A DNA stretch of 64,000 bases from Pseudomonas sp. RIT288 (GCF_000631985.1 NZ_JFYN01000006.1:124001-188000), one strand, 5' to 3'; shown: positions 53,101-60,713, counted from the stretch's first letter. Notes: a model not told the origin generated them from the sequence alone. A program made the numbers and translations.

Positions 53101-55027
53101 CAACGCGGTGGTGGTCACTGATCTCAATCAGCTCAACTCGGTACTGTCGGGCACTGTGGAAGGTGCGCCGGTCACCGGTTCATTGCTGGGCGAGGGCGGT
53201 ACGTTCGGCGCCGATGGCGGCTTCATCAAATCCATCGTGGTCGACGGCACCACCTACACCTATGACCCGCGCGCCAACAGCGGCCAGGGTTCGTTGACCG
53301 CAAGCGGCGGCACCAACCACGGCACGTTCAACACCGTGAACAACACGATCAGCATCGCCACCAACAGCAGCGGCACGCTGGTGATCAACCTCGACACCGG
53401 TGATTACAGCTACACCTCGCAGAAAACCACGACCACGGTGATTACCGAGAACATCGGCTTCACCCTCAGCGACAACGACGGCGACCTCGCCAGCTCGACG
53501 CTGACTGTGAAAGTGATCCCCAACGCGCCACCGGTGGCCGTGGACGACCACGTCATCACCAACGTGCTGTCGGGCAATATCGTCGTGCCGGGCGAACTGT
53601 TGCTGGCCAATGACAGCGATCCGAACGGCGATACGCTCAACGCCACGCCCACCAGTTTCAACACGGGCTGGATCTCGAAAGCGGCGGACTTCACCGGCAC
53701 CGGTGCGATCAACTTCACCGGCACTAACGCCAACACCGCCGCCAACCAGAACCTGGCCAACGTGCGTAATTCGTTCAGTGCCAACGCCGCGACAATGACT
53801 GCCGTGCTGGTGGTCAGTGGCTATCTCGGTGCGGTGACCAACAGCAACGCCAACGATGAAGACCGCATTACCGTCAACCTGCGCCAGGGCGAAACCCTCA
53901 ACCTTGATCACAACCTGGCGGCCGGTCTCGTCACCATGGAGTACTCGATCAACGGTGGCGCCTACACAACCCTGGCGGACGGGCAAACCCTCACCGCGTC
54001 GGCCGATGGCGTCTATCAGATCCACATCACCAACATCACCAATCCCAGCGGCGGCGGTAACCCCAACGCGGCGGAAAACTATCAGCTGACCATGACCCTC
54101 AACTACGCCGGGGCGCATGACATTACCCCGGACTTCAACGGCACCTACACCGCCAACGACAACCATGGCGGCAGCGACACCGCCAATGTGAGCATCAGCT
54201 ATCAGGACGGCCACACCCTCACCGGCACCTCGGGGGATGACGTGCTGGTGGCCGGCAGCGGCGACAACATCATCAACGCCGGCGACGGCAACGACGTACT
54301 GACCGCCGGTTCCGGCAACAACGAGATGCACGGCGGTGCGGGCAACGACTTGCTCTACAGCGGCCCGGGCAACGACATGCTCGACGGCGGCACCGGCATC
54401 GACACGGTCAGCTATGCCCACGCCACCGCCGGGGTCACGGTCAACCTCGGTCTGCTTGGTGCGCAAAACACCCTCGGCGCGGGGACGGACACCCTGACCG
54501 GAATCGAAAACCTCGTCGGCTCGAACTTCAACGACACCCTGACCGGCGACAACAATAACAACGTGATCAACGGCGGCCTGGGCAACGACATCCTCAACGG
54601 TGGCGGCGGTGATGACCTGCTGATCGGCGGCATGGGCAACAACACCCTCACTGGCGGGCCGGGCGCCGATACCTTCCAGTACCTCAAGGGCAACAGCGGC
54701 CACGACACCATCACCGACTTCACCCCCGGCACCGACAAGCTCGACCTGTCGCAACTGCTGCAAGGTGAAAACGGCACCACCGCCTCGCTCGACGACTACC
54801 TGCACTTCACCGTCACCGGCAGCGGCGCCTCGGTGCTCACCAGCATCGACGTCAGCGCCATGGCCGGCGCCACGCCGAACCAGACCATCGACCTGGCCGG
54901 CGTCAACCTCGCCAGCCACTACGGTGTAACCCCTGGGGCGGGTGGAGTGGTGGCCGGCGGGCACGACACGGCGACGATCATCAGCGGCATGCTCAATGAT
55001 CATTCGCTGAAGGTGGACACGGTGTGA
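47153..55027 (+). CDS. Giant RTX adhesin with retention module (LapA/MapA-type)
   Basis: A 2624-residue cell-surface adhesin. Residues 1-113 form the retention module that plugs the outer-membrane channel, followed by the LapG-type cleavage site TAAG at 115-118; cutting between the alanines releases the protein. Residues about 180-1810 are repeated VCBS/cadherin-like beta domains. A von Willebrand A domain covers about 1816-2003, with MIDAS DISGS starting at D1824. RTX calcium repeats (GGxGxDxx) lie at about 2358-2427 and 2461-2523, and the type I secretion signal is at the C-terminus. The start MATLIGIVTKVIGQVF has AGGA 8 bases upstream. The exporter operon is divergent. Its size and private exporter suggest MapA, the second Lap-type adhesin of P. 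fluorescens, rather than LapA; that is inference. Confidence 0.93.
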   Translation: MATLIGIVTKVIGQVFAQGTDGTRRALVEGDRLYAGDQLITGAEGAVAVHLENGRELTLGRDSSMTLSGQLLANQAVHVDSPEALTPSQAQLTDVEQIQKAIAAGEDPTKAAEATAAGPNAPGGAPGELGGGHSFVLLTEVGGRVDPVIGFPTAGFNGIPEFPEERHNAVIDNGDNTPIVPPPVNNPVTLSGLAVPGGELTLNEANLPAGSSANPGTLTQSGSFTVSAPDGLSSLNIGGINVISGGVAAGFPQSITTQLGNTLTITGYNASTGVVSYSYTLNGNDAHPAGDGANSLSEHFTVTASDSNGDSATGSLDVNIIDDVPKAANDSNANTASETLLTLTGNVLTNDVQGADRVPTGPVTAGTFTGTFGTLVLNANGTYTYTLNTSDADFKALHGGGNGTETFTYTLTDSDGDTSTANLVLQIHNNDDPVVINGLNVEGGELTVYEKNLGTGSEPDSSALTQSGTFTITALDGVTTLTVGGIAVVTNGVAAGFPQSVTTPLGSTLTITGFNATTGVVSYSYTLVDNEAHPTANGANNLPEQFAVTVVDDNGTTANATLDVNVIDDLPKAVDDSNTGTASETTLTLTGNVLTNDVQGADRVPSGPVTAGTFTGTYGTLVLNTDGTYTYTLNTTDADFKNLHGGGNGTETFTYTLTDSDGDTSTANLVLQIHNNDDPVIINGLDVNGGELTVYEKNLSDGSAPDSTALTQSGTFTITALDGVTTLTVGGIAVVTNGVAAGFPQSVTTPLGSTLTITGFNATTGVVSYSYTLVDNEAHPTANGANNLPEQFAVTVVDDNGTTATATLDVNVIDDLPKAVDDSNTGTASETTLTLTGNVLTNDVQGADRVPSGPVTAGTFTGTYGTLVLNTDGTYTYTLNTTDADFKNLHGGGNGTETFTYTLTDSDGDTSTANLVLQIHNNDDPVIINGLDVNGGELTVYEKNLSDGTSPDAPALTQSGTFTVTALDGLQTLTVGGINVVTGGVAAGFPQSIVTPLGSTLTITGYNPATGVVSYSYTLVDNETHPNANGANSITENFNVVATDTDGSTASGQINVNIVDDLPSAHPDAASVAEGGTVSGNVLDNDIGGADGPAVTGAVVGVRAGSDTSTSAIGGLNSNINGTYGYLTLDANGNAVYHSNPNAVSGPGTVDVFTYTVRDSDGDESTTTITIDVANSKLYATSDTDVTVYEKALDLTRDGADLAPGTVTGSDPTDTGETASGTLVGSVTGAVGAISYALVGSATGNYGQIVLNPNGTYTYTLTSPATTTPHADDGANTLTETFTYQATDSLGNVVTSTIVVSIVDDVPKALNDNNANSASETQLTLTGNVLSNDVQGADVVATGPNAGPITAGTFTGTYGTLVLNANGTYTYTLNPADADFKALHGGGNGTETFTYTLTDADGDTSTANLVLNIHNNDDPVVLNGLDVNGGELTVYEKNLSDGTSPDTPALTQSGTFTVTALDGLQTLTVGGIAVVTNGVAAGFPQSVVSPLGSTFTVTGYNPATGVVSYSYTLVDNENHPTANGANSLTENFNVVATDTDGSTASGQINVNIIDDLPTAKADTGSVAEGGTVNVSVLGNDVTGADGAAAGGAVVGVRAGGDTSSSAIGGLNSNINGTYGYLTLDAAGNAIYHSNPNSVSPPGATDTFTYTIRDSDGDESTTTITINVADSKLVASVDQDVTVYEKALDLTQDGQDLAPGTVTGSDPSNTGETASGTLVGAVTGGSGAITYTLVGSATGTYGQIQLNADGTYTYTLTSAPKTTPNANDGANTLSESFTYKATDALGNSTTSTLVVNIVDDVPKAVPSDRSVAAVEIDSNLLIVLDISGSMADASGVPGLSRLALAKQAISALLDKYDDLGDVKVQLVTFSSSATDRTSVWVDVATAKTILAGLTAGGGTNYDAAVAVMQTAFNTSGKLTGAQNVGYFFSDGKPNEGDINAADEAALKNFLDANNIKNYAIGLGSGVSNANLDPLAYDGISHTNTNAVVVTDLNQLNSVLSGTVEGAPVTGSLLGEGGTFGADGGFIKSIVVDGTTYTYDPRANSGQGSLTASGGTNHGTFNTVNNTISIATNSSGTLVINLDTGDYSYTSQKTTTTVITENIGFTLSDNDGDLASSTLTVKVIPNAPPVAVDDHVITNVLSGNIVVPGELLLANDSDPNGDTLNATPTSFNTGWISKAADFTGTGAINFTGTNANTAANQNLANVRNSFSANAATMTAVLVVSGYLGAVTNSNANDEDRITVNLRQGETLNLDHNLAAGLVTMEYSINGGAYTTLADGQTLTASADGVYQIHITNITNPSGGGNPNAAENYQLTMTLNYAGAHDITPDFNGTYTANDNHGGSDTANVSISYQDGHTLTGTSGDDVLVAGSGDNIINAGDGNDVLTAGSGNNEMHGGAGNDLLYSGPGNDMLDGGTGIDTVSYAHATAGVTVNLGLLGAQNTLGAGTDTLTGIENLVGSNFNDTLTGDNNNNVINGGLGNDILNGGGGDDLLIGGMGNNTLTGGPGADTFQYLKGNSGHDTITDFTPGTDKLDLSQLLQGENGTTASLDDYLHFTVTGSGASVLTSIDVSAMAGATPNQTIDLAGVNLASHYGVTPGAGGVVAGGHDTATIISGMLNDHSLKVDTV
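48541..49996 (+). repeat. Two near-identical 738-base tandem repeats inside the adhesin
   Basis: Positions 48541-49278 and 49279-49996 match almost base for base, with only a few substitutions (for example GCCAATGCA against GCCACTGCA). Each encodes 246 residues, one VCBS-type pair (residues 463-708 and 709-954). Neighbouring repeats are clearly diverged in DNA, so this is a recent duplication or gene conversion. Confidence 0.88.
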
Positions 55028-55045
55028 TCAAGGCCTGAAACGACA

Positions 55046-55085
55046 AAACCCGCCGCTCCGGTTGATTGGAGCGGCGGTTTTTTTC
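55046..55085 (+). terminator. Rho-independent terminator of the adhesin gene
   Basis: CCGCCGCTCC and GGAGCGGCGG pair around GGTTGATT, followed by seven T. It begins 19 bases after the adhesin stop. Confidence 0.92.
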
Positions 55086-55184
55086 TGCCTGACGGAATGT
55101 GTTGCCGGCGAGTCAGCCTTCGCGAACTCCCTCCTACAGGGGGGGCGGCGACTCTAACCTGCCTCTAACCAAATGCACCCAATC

Positions 55185-55287
55185 CCCTGTAGGAGCTGCC
55201 GCAGCCTGCGATCTTTTGCCGTTGCCCTTTTCGTCATCAAACAAGATCAAAAGATCGCAGCCTCGTTGCACTCGACAGCTCCTACAG
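55185..55287. repeat. REPIN, family A, asymmetric
   Basis: Left arm GTAGGAGCTGCCGCAGCCTG is near consensus; the right arm carries extra sequence (CGTTGCACTC) between its two conserved halves, breaking the symmetry. With the terminator it fills the 313-base gap after the adhesin. A decayed single arm lies at about 55110-55143. Confidence 0.8.
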
Positions 55288-55340
55288 AAGGGATGTCAGC
55301 CTGCGAGTCGACCCATCAATAAAGTCGTGGCGTTTTCTAT

Positions 55341-57245
55341 TTATTTACGTTCCATTGAAAAGTAATCGAAGGCAATTAAATCCATTTGTGGTGTTGTGAC
55401 GGTCATGCTCCAGATATTGTTTTCGTGGCTGTTGCCTTCTACCAACTGCGGGGGCGCTGTGTCAGAGAGATATTTTCGTTCTATCAGTTTTTTGTTGCTA
55501 TCAAAAAAAGCGACTGGGATATTGCTGAATTGAGCGAATCGGCAATAGCAGCGAACTCTGGAGTACCCCCAGTTGAATTGAATGTGCATGATTTGCGTCT
55601 TGCCACTGCCTGATATATGCATTTCCAGAATCTGGCCGGAGCTTTGATTCGCTATAGGATAAAAAGGACCACCGCTGATCGGGCCTATGCTTGAAAGGGC
55701 TGTTATTCCCATATATCCAGTGCCTGTCAAAAAGCTGATGGTCATGCTCGGCAAGGTAATTTTGCCGCCCAGTGCCAAGACCTTCGTAGGATAACTATCG
55801 AAGTTTTCCGACAATATGGGGGTTCTGTTGATTTTGATGGTGTAGGGTCTGGAATTTGCGAATCTCAACATCTCTGCGTTGAAATATACGGTGGTTTCGA
55901 CGTGCACGCTTGAACCATCCTGAAGCAAGTTCAGTTGTTGGCGTGAAGCAGGACGGCTGAAGCCACTGCGTTCTTCCTCCTGACTCAGGGATATACGTGT
56001 GGTGACAGGTATGGTGTAGCTATCGCCATTTTGGTCAATGCCGACGACGTTGACATCGACTGTGTAGCCACCACCGCTAAACGGCCAGTCGTTGAATATC
56101 ACTAAAGGGGTGGTGGTGAACTCATTAAGATCAATGACGCTGAAACTATCAGCCGGCTCAATAATGGGGACTGGCAATCGTGGATCCCCATCGGCGATTT
56201 TCAACACCCTGACATTAAGTACCGGCGATTTACCGACTGGTTTACCGTCCCGGTTCAGGTTCCAGCGAAACAGGATCTCTTTGCCTTGCCGAGCGGCAAG
56301 ATACGCCTGTGTCAGCACGGTATTGACTCGATTGTTTGTGTTGAACTGCACCAAAGGAAACGGCGTTGCGCCTGCTGGCGGCTTGACTTCGATCAGTCGT
56401 GCCCTATCCCCAGATTGGGCGCCCGGATAGTCGATCCTTATGGTCACGCCATTCTTATGGTTCAGTACGTCGATCGGATCAACCGCTGGCTTGACCAGGG
56501 TGGGGGGACTCAGCTCGACCTCAGCAAGGTGAATGTCCAGTGTCTGCACCCCCGAGGTGGCAGAGTTGCCCAATTGGTCGGTCACCACGAAATCGAGTTC
56601 GACCTTGCCGTCGCCGATTTTCTGGAAGTCCGCCGTGGAAAGGGTGATGGTCAGTGGTGTCTGAGGATCGCTGACTTCTTTGGTCAATGACTCGTTACCG
56701 ATGCGAAAACGCACCACGTCATAGGCCTGCAAAGTGGTGTATCTAAACCCGAATACAACCCCTTGGGCCGCCCGTGCGGCACTCACACCATTGGCGACCA
56801 CATCGGCCGGAATCACCAGTGCAAGGTTACCCGGCGCACGCAGGTGATAGAGCACCAGCAGGTCGCGCGAGCGCTCGACATTGCCGCTGCCCCGGGTGAC
56901 TTTGTAGTACAGCTTATTGACGCCGTGAATCAAGTGTCCGTGGGGAATATTGAGGGCAATGCGTTTCTGTTCGTCACCGGGTTGAACGGTATCTCCGGCC
57001 ACAGACGGGGCATCATCGTTGACATACAGGGCGACTGAATCGAAGGCCTTCATGCTCTGGTTGCGACGCTGCGACTCAGACCACGGATCAATTACAACCT
57101 GAAGCCCCGTGGGTTTGTCGTCGTACAGCGATCTCGGAATACCCCCGTGAGCGGGAGCGGGCGAATTCACGGGCGATACCCAGCCCGGTACGAAGACCGC
57201 GAAAAGCTTAAAGGTTTCGGCCAATGTTGAAGACTGAATATCCAT
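55341..57245 (-). CDS. Ig-like repeat protein, function unknown (member 1)
   Basis: A 634-residue protein I do not recognise by name. It has no signal peptide. Successive beta-sandwich (Ig-like) units of about 100 residues are suggested by recurring openings such as LSPPTLVKPAVDPIDVLN and LPVPIIEPADSFSVIDLN. The last 150 residues are a different, probably jelly-roll domain starting ILSENFDSYPTKV. The DNA for that domain (55341-55760) is clearly more AT-rich than the rest. The start at 57245 has AGGG 8 bases upstream and keeps a similar distance to the upstream palindrome as in the sister gene; the frame is open to 57293. Confidence 0.75.
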   Translation of the reverse strand: MDIQSSTLAETFKLFAVFVPGWVSPVNSPAPAHGGIPRSLYDDKPTGLQVVIDPWSESQRRNQSMKAFDSVALYVNDDAPSVAGDTVQPGDEQKRIALNIPHGHLIHGVNKLYYKVTRGSGNVERSRDLLVLYHLRAPGNLALVIPADVVANGVSAARAAQGVVFGFRYTTLQAYDVVRFRIGNESLTKEVSDPQTPLTITLSTADFQKIGDGKVELDFVVTDQLGNSATSGVQTLDIHLAEVELSPPTLVKPAVDPIDVLNHKNGVTIRIDYPGAQSGDRARLIEVKPPAGATPFPLVQFNTNNRVNTVLTQAYLAARQGKEILFRWNLNRDGKPVGKSPVLNVRVLKIADGDPRLPVPIIEPADSFSVIDLNEFTTTPLVIFNDWPFSGGGYTVDVNVVGIDQNGDSYTIPVTTRISLSQEEERSGFSRPASRQQLNLLQDGSSVHVETTVYFNAEMLRFANSRPYTIKINRTPILSENFDSYPTKVLALGGKITLPSMTISFLTGTGYMGITALSSIGPISGGPFYPIANQSSGQILEMHISGSGKTQIMHIQFNWGYSRVRCYCRFAQFSNIPVAFFDSNKKLIERKYLSDTAPPQLVEGNSHENNIWSMTVTTPQMDLIAFDYFSMERK

Positions 57246-57316
57246 GACGTGCACCCTGAGTGTTGGGAGTCTGTCCAATCGGACGTGGCTCATCTCACAT
57301 CAGGTAAGAGCCGTTG

Positions 57317-57361
57317 CCTACTGTCAGATCTGACAGGTGGGGCCGGGTTTAAGACGAGTGG
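57317..57361 (-). promoter_or_regulatory. Conserved 45-base block with perfect palindrome, upstream of Ig-repeat gene 1
   Basis: Contains CTGTCAGATCTGACAG (57321-57336), a perfect 16-base palindrome, followed on the plus strand by GTTTAAGACGAGTGG. The same 45-base block recurs at 59651-59695 before the sister gene. Position, about 76 bases before the start codon, fits an operator or activator site. Confidence 0.65.
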
Positions 57362-57439
57362 TGATGCTGGGGGCGTTGGCGGTGAATCAGGCGCTGGATA
57401 ATGTTGTGCCGAAGGAACAGGCGCTGGTAGGTCTGGCCT

Positions 57440-57532
57440 CATCGCGAGCGGGCTCACTCCTACAGTGGATCTGCGGTGGCCACAGGGTTATGTGCTCGAC
57501 AAAAAAGGTAGGCCTTCGCCTGCTCGCGATTG
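57440..57532. repeat. Degenerate REPIN, family B-like
   Basis: Arms ATCGCGAGCGGGCTCACTCC and GCCTGCTCGCGATTGC remain recognisable but are eroded. It occupies the space between the two Ig-repeat genes. Confidence 0.65.
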
Positions 57533-57559
57533 CGGTCTGTCAGACCCCGAAAATTCCAG

Positions 57560-57601
57560 ATCGAAAACGAAAAGCCCGGAAGCTCTCGCATACCGGGCTT
57601 T
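57560..57601 (-). terminator. Intrinsic terminator of Ig-repeat gene 2
   Basis: AAAGCCCGG and CCGGGCTTT pair around a 13-base loop; on the minus strand the stem is followed by a T-rich tract (TTTTCGTTTTC). It starts about 30 bases after the stop at 57632. Confidence 0.8.
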
Positions 57602-57631
57602 CAGGTCGTGGCGTGCGGCGGTTCGTTGAGG

Positions 57632-59566
57632 TCAGGTGTCGAGCAGTTGCACCAGAATATCCTCCACCTGGTAATCGTTACCGACACCCGACTCGACATG
57701 GCTGACGATGGCCAGAACCATCTCGCTGGCGCGGGCGACAAAGCTGCCGGATAAACGCATCAAGGCCTGGTCAGTGAGAGTCACCGGCTCGGTGATGTCC
57801 TCGCCACCGGCACTGAGCGACAGCGAAGGGGCGGCAAAGTCGGTACGAAAACGGATGCAGTTGATCGTGAACGAATACCGACCACCGGGCTTCAGATTGG
57901 CAAATTGTTTCTGCAGCACCACCTCTGCCGAGTTGTTGCTGTAGGTGTAGTTCTGCGCCTTGTAATTGCCTTGTTCGAAAACGATGCTCCAGTCATTCGG
58001 ATGCGTTGCCGGACCCCGGCGCCAGCCATTCCAGTCGTATTGATCGAAGTTCGTCAGGTCACGTTCCAGAGGGGGGGTAGCAGTCTCACCGATTCGCAGT
58101 TCAAGCGGCGCCGACTGCACCGACGCGCGTTCGGGATTGGTCACGTCGTAGTGCACGATCAGCGGATTGCCGGCAAAAGGCGCGATGTATTGGCTGGCGA
58201 CATCGAAGGTCAGCGGCGCGTTCGGATCAGTGATGGTGCGTCCGAAAATAAAGCGCACCACAACCCCGAGTTGATCGACGACCTGCCAGTACAGTTGCAC
58301 GGAGGCGCCGCTTTTCAAGGCCCAGTAATCGGGAATGAACACCTTGGCCACGCTGGTGTTGGCTGGCAGTTCGTCCTTCACGACTTGTTCGATGATTGGC
58401 GGGCGTACTGTGAAGGCGCCGCCCTGAATGGTGATGTCGGCAGGCTTTGAGCGTTGCGGCGCCTCGGCTCCCGCTTTGTTCACGGTATACGTCAGGCGCA
58501 GAGACCCGCGGATCAAGGCTTGCACGCGTTCGTTCTCGACCGCAAAGAACACGGTTCGGCCTGTCGCGGTGAGTGTCTGGAGATAGCTGTGGTTAACCGC
58601 TTCGCCGGTTTGTGTAAGTCCTTGCAGTGTCAACTCGATCTGATCGTTTCTGGCAAAAATACCCACGATCAGAACCGACATCGGGTCACCCGCGAGTTCC
58701 CCGTGGTCGACCCTGTTAAAAGCGTCCGCCTGTTCGACGATCGGGGCTGCCAGCAAAGTGATCCCCGGTTTGCTTTGCAGAGTCAGGGCGTCCGACCAGC
58801 CGCTCTGATTGTGCACTCTGTCCGTCAACTGGTAGCGCACCACCAGCGAATCGCTCGGCGGCAGGGTGGCGAGCTGCTGCGGTGTCAGTTCAAAAACAAT
58901 ATCGGCCGTCGCACGGGTGACTTTGAATGTCAGCGTCACTGTACCGAAGGCGAGGGTGACCACATCCTCCAGTGCCTGATGCAGGTAGCTTTTGATCGTC
59001 ACGGTCATGCCGCTGTCGATCACACTTTGGTCAATGATCGTTTCCGAGGCGATGGGCAACGGCAAACCCTGGTTGAATGGCTTGCCACCGTCAGTGTCCG
59101 GATTGCCCGGCGGAAAACTTTTGTAAAACAGCGGATAGGGCGTTGAACCTTCGGCATTACCGCTGATGCGGCTCACGGTGAAACAGACCGGCTGGTTTCC
59201 CGGCTGCGGGTACCTGGACGCCATGTCGCTGGCCTTGATGTAGAAAGGCATGTTTCGGGCCACGCCGTCGGCATCGAAATGGTCGCTGGTAACAGGAAAC
59301 GAGGCCACAGAGACAGGGGCATCGCCAAGATAGACATCAATGTGGTCACCGAGAGCCATATCCAGATAGCTGAGGATGTACACCAGCAAACCCTGAAGAT
59401 CGCTGTGTACCATGCTGTAGTTGACCCCCAGTGCACCGTCGCTCAACGGTTTGTAACCGATGACATAGGGCGGCGGCACTGCCAGTACGCCAATGCCTGA
59501 GGACGGTGGAAAGACAATCACTTGTTCTTCTGATGCGTCGGCGCTGTTGGTTGCCTGGCTAGTCAT
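57632..59566 (-). CDS. Ig-like repeat protein, function unknown (member 2)
   Basis: A 644-residue protein related in plan to member 1: no signal peptide, Ig-like units with recurring openings (LLAAPIVEQADAFNRVDHGE, VRPPIIEQVVKDELPANTSV) and a separate C-terminal beta domain beginning LTNFDQYDWNGW that resembles a carbohydrate-binding jelly roll. It begins MTSQATNSADASEEQ at the ATG at 59566; a TTG two codons earlier is also in frame. The ribosome site is weak. It has its own terminator and its own copy of the palindromic block, so the two genes are separate units under shared control. Function unknown. Confidence 0.75.
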   Translation of the reverse strand: MTSQATNSADASEEQVIVFPPSSGIGVLAVPPPYVIGYKPLSDGALGVNYSMVHSDLQGLLVYILSYLDMALGDHIDVYLGDAPVSVASFPVTSDHFDADGVARNMPFYIKASDMASRYPQPGNQPVCFTVSRISGNAEGSTPYPLFYKSFPPGNPDTDGGKPFNQGLPLPIASETIIDQSVIDSGMTVTIKSYLHQALEDVVTLAFGTVTLTFKVTRATADIVFELTPQQLATLPPSDSLVVRYQLTDRVHNQSGWSDALTLQSKPGITLLAAPIVEQADAFNRVDHGELAGDPMSVLIVGIFARNDQIELTLQGLTQTGEAVNHSYLQTLTATGRTVFFAVENERVQALIRGSLRLTYTVNKAGAEAPQRSKPADITIQGGAFTVRPPIIEQVVKDELPANTSVAKVFIPDYWALKSGASVQLYWQVVDQLGVVVRFIFGRTITDPNAPLTFDVASQYIAPFAGNPLIVHYDVTNPERASVQSAPLELRIGETATPPLERDLTNFDQYDWNGWRRGPATHPNDWSIVFEQGNYKAQNYTYSNNSAEVVLQKQFANLKPGGRYSFTINCIRFRTDFAAPSLSLSAGGEDITEPVTLTDQALMRLSGSFVARASEMVLAIVSHVESGVGNDYQVEDILVQLLDT

Positions 59567-59650
59567 GAGCAAATACCCATCTTCAGAGATGTGCGGATGC
59601 CCGTGGGGGCGACCGATCAGCCCCGATTAGAACCGTATTGCCTGGCACCG

Positions 59651-59695
59651 CCTACTGTCAGGATTGACAGGTAGACGCAGGTTTAAGACGAGTGG
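59651..59695 (-). promoter_or_regulatory. Conserved 45-base block with palindrome, upstream of Ig-repeat gene 2
   Basis: CTGTCAGGATTGACAG (59655-59670) is the same palindrome with a changed centre, and the flank GTTTAAGACGAGTGG is identical to that at gene 1. It lies about 89 bases before the start codon. Confidence 0.65.
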
Positions 59696-59719
59696 CAGGT
59701 GGGGCGATCTTTCAACGGT

Positions 59720-60115
59720 TCAAGACTTGTGCAAAGTCTTCTGGCGCAAGATATAAACCGTCACCAACACCGCACTGGTCAACATGAACCCCCGTGCCCA
59801 CGGCAGTGGCACCAGGTAACACGAGAACAGAATGCTCGCCCACATCAGCCCGATCGCGTAGACCTTGCCCTTGAGCGGAATACCGTTGCCATCGAGGTAG
59901 TCGCGGATCCATGGTCCGAGCTTCGGATGCTCGACCAGCCATTGATAGAAGCGCGGAGAGCTGCGCGCGAAGCAGGCTGCGGCGAGCAGAAGGAAAGGGG
60001 TAGTGGGCAGAACAGGCAGGAAAATCCCGATCACCCCCAATGCCACGCTGAGCCAGCCAACGGCCAGCAGGAAGTAGCGCAACATCAGGGGGCGGTTGCC
60101 TATGGGGTTGTCCAT
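59720..60115 (-). CDS. DUF454 (YbaN-like) membrane protein
   Basis: A 131-residue inner-membrane protein with about four helices. Family motifs are GWLSVALGVIGIFLPVLPTTPFLLLAAACFARSSPRFY near residue 19, then a soluble loop HPKLGPWIRDYLDGNGIPLKGK, then two closing helices. Function unknown; E. coli YbaN is the reference. It starts 10 bases after the UPF0149 gene ends, so the two are probably co-transcribed. Confidence 0.9.
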   Translation of the reverse strand: MDNPIGNRPLMLRYFLLAVGWLSVALGVIGIFLPVLPTTPFLLLAAACFARSSPRFYQWLVEHPKLGPWIRDYLDGNGIPLKGKVYAIGLMWASILFSCYLVPLPWARGFMLTSAVLVTVYILRQKTLHKS

Positions 60116-60125
60116 AGGCTGTGTC

Positions 60126-60713
60126 TTAGTGGTGACGTGGCTTGAGGATCGCCGGTTTTTCGTCCGGGGCCTGGCACAGCAGGTACAGCGCGGTCAGGGC
60201 TTCCGGGATCTGCACGATCATGTCGTCCATCAGGTTGGCGTCCTTGGCGATGTCTTCGAACTCTGGCTGTTCGTCGAACAGGCCGGAACCGACCATGATC
60301 GGCAAAAGCATTTCGCTGACCTCTTCTTCGGCGGTCTCGAACCAGGCCGCTTCACGCAGGAACACGCCCTCCATGAAACCGATGCACCAGCCGCGCAGTT
60401 CGGAGTCGTCCGGCTCGTCGCCCAGGTCCAGGTCGCACGGCAGTTCGAATTCTTCGTCGGACGCCAGTTGACGGGCGATGTGCGCCTTGAGGCCGATCAG
60501 TGTGGCTTCGATCTCTTCGCGCTGGGCCTCGCTGCTGTAATGCGGCTCTTCAGCGAACAGGGCGTCGATCCACTCACGCTCCGGTACGTCTTCTGCACAG
60601 ATCGACAGGGCGGTCAGGTAACCGTGGGCGGCCACGTAATCCAGCGCCTCTTCGTGCAGCTCGTCGGCGTCGAGAAAGACTTGCAGGCGGGTTAGTTGCT
60701 CAGCGAAGGACAT
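60126..60713 (-). CDS. UPF0149 (YecA/YgfB) family protein
   Basis: A 195-residue acidic, all-helical cytoplasmic protein. The YgfB/YecA core covers residues about 25-180, with CIGFMEGVFLREAAWFE near 109 typical of the family. The SEC-C zinc tail seen in some YecA proteins is absent. Its exact role is unclear. The start MSFAEQLTRLQVFLDADELHEEAL at 60713 has AAGG about 10 bases upstream; the longer frame to 60803 lacks support. Confidence 0.87.
   Translation of the reverse strand: MSFAEQLTRLQVFLDADELHEEALDYVAAHGYLTALSICAEDVPEREWIDALFAEEPHYSSEAQREEIEATLIGLKAHIARQLASDEEFELPCDLDLGDEPDDSELRGWCIGFMEGVFLREAAWFETAEEEVSEMLLPIMVGSGLFDEQPEFEDIAKDANLMDDMIVQIPEALTALYLLCQAPDEKPAILKPRHH

Noticed and set aside
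2523..55287. CRISPR array
   Set aside because: The recurrent repeats are scattered singly between genes as inverted pairs, not direct repeats with regular spacers; no cas genes.
57321..57336. LexA (SOS) box
   Set aside because: CTGT-N8-ACAG agrees, but the centre CAGATCTG lacks the AT-rich core of known LexA boxes; kept only as an unassigned palindrome.
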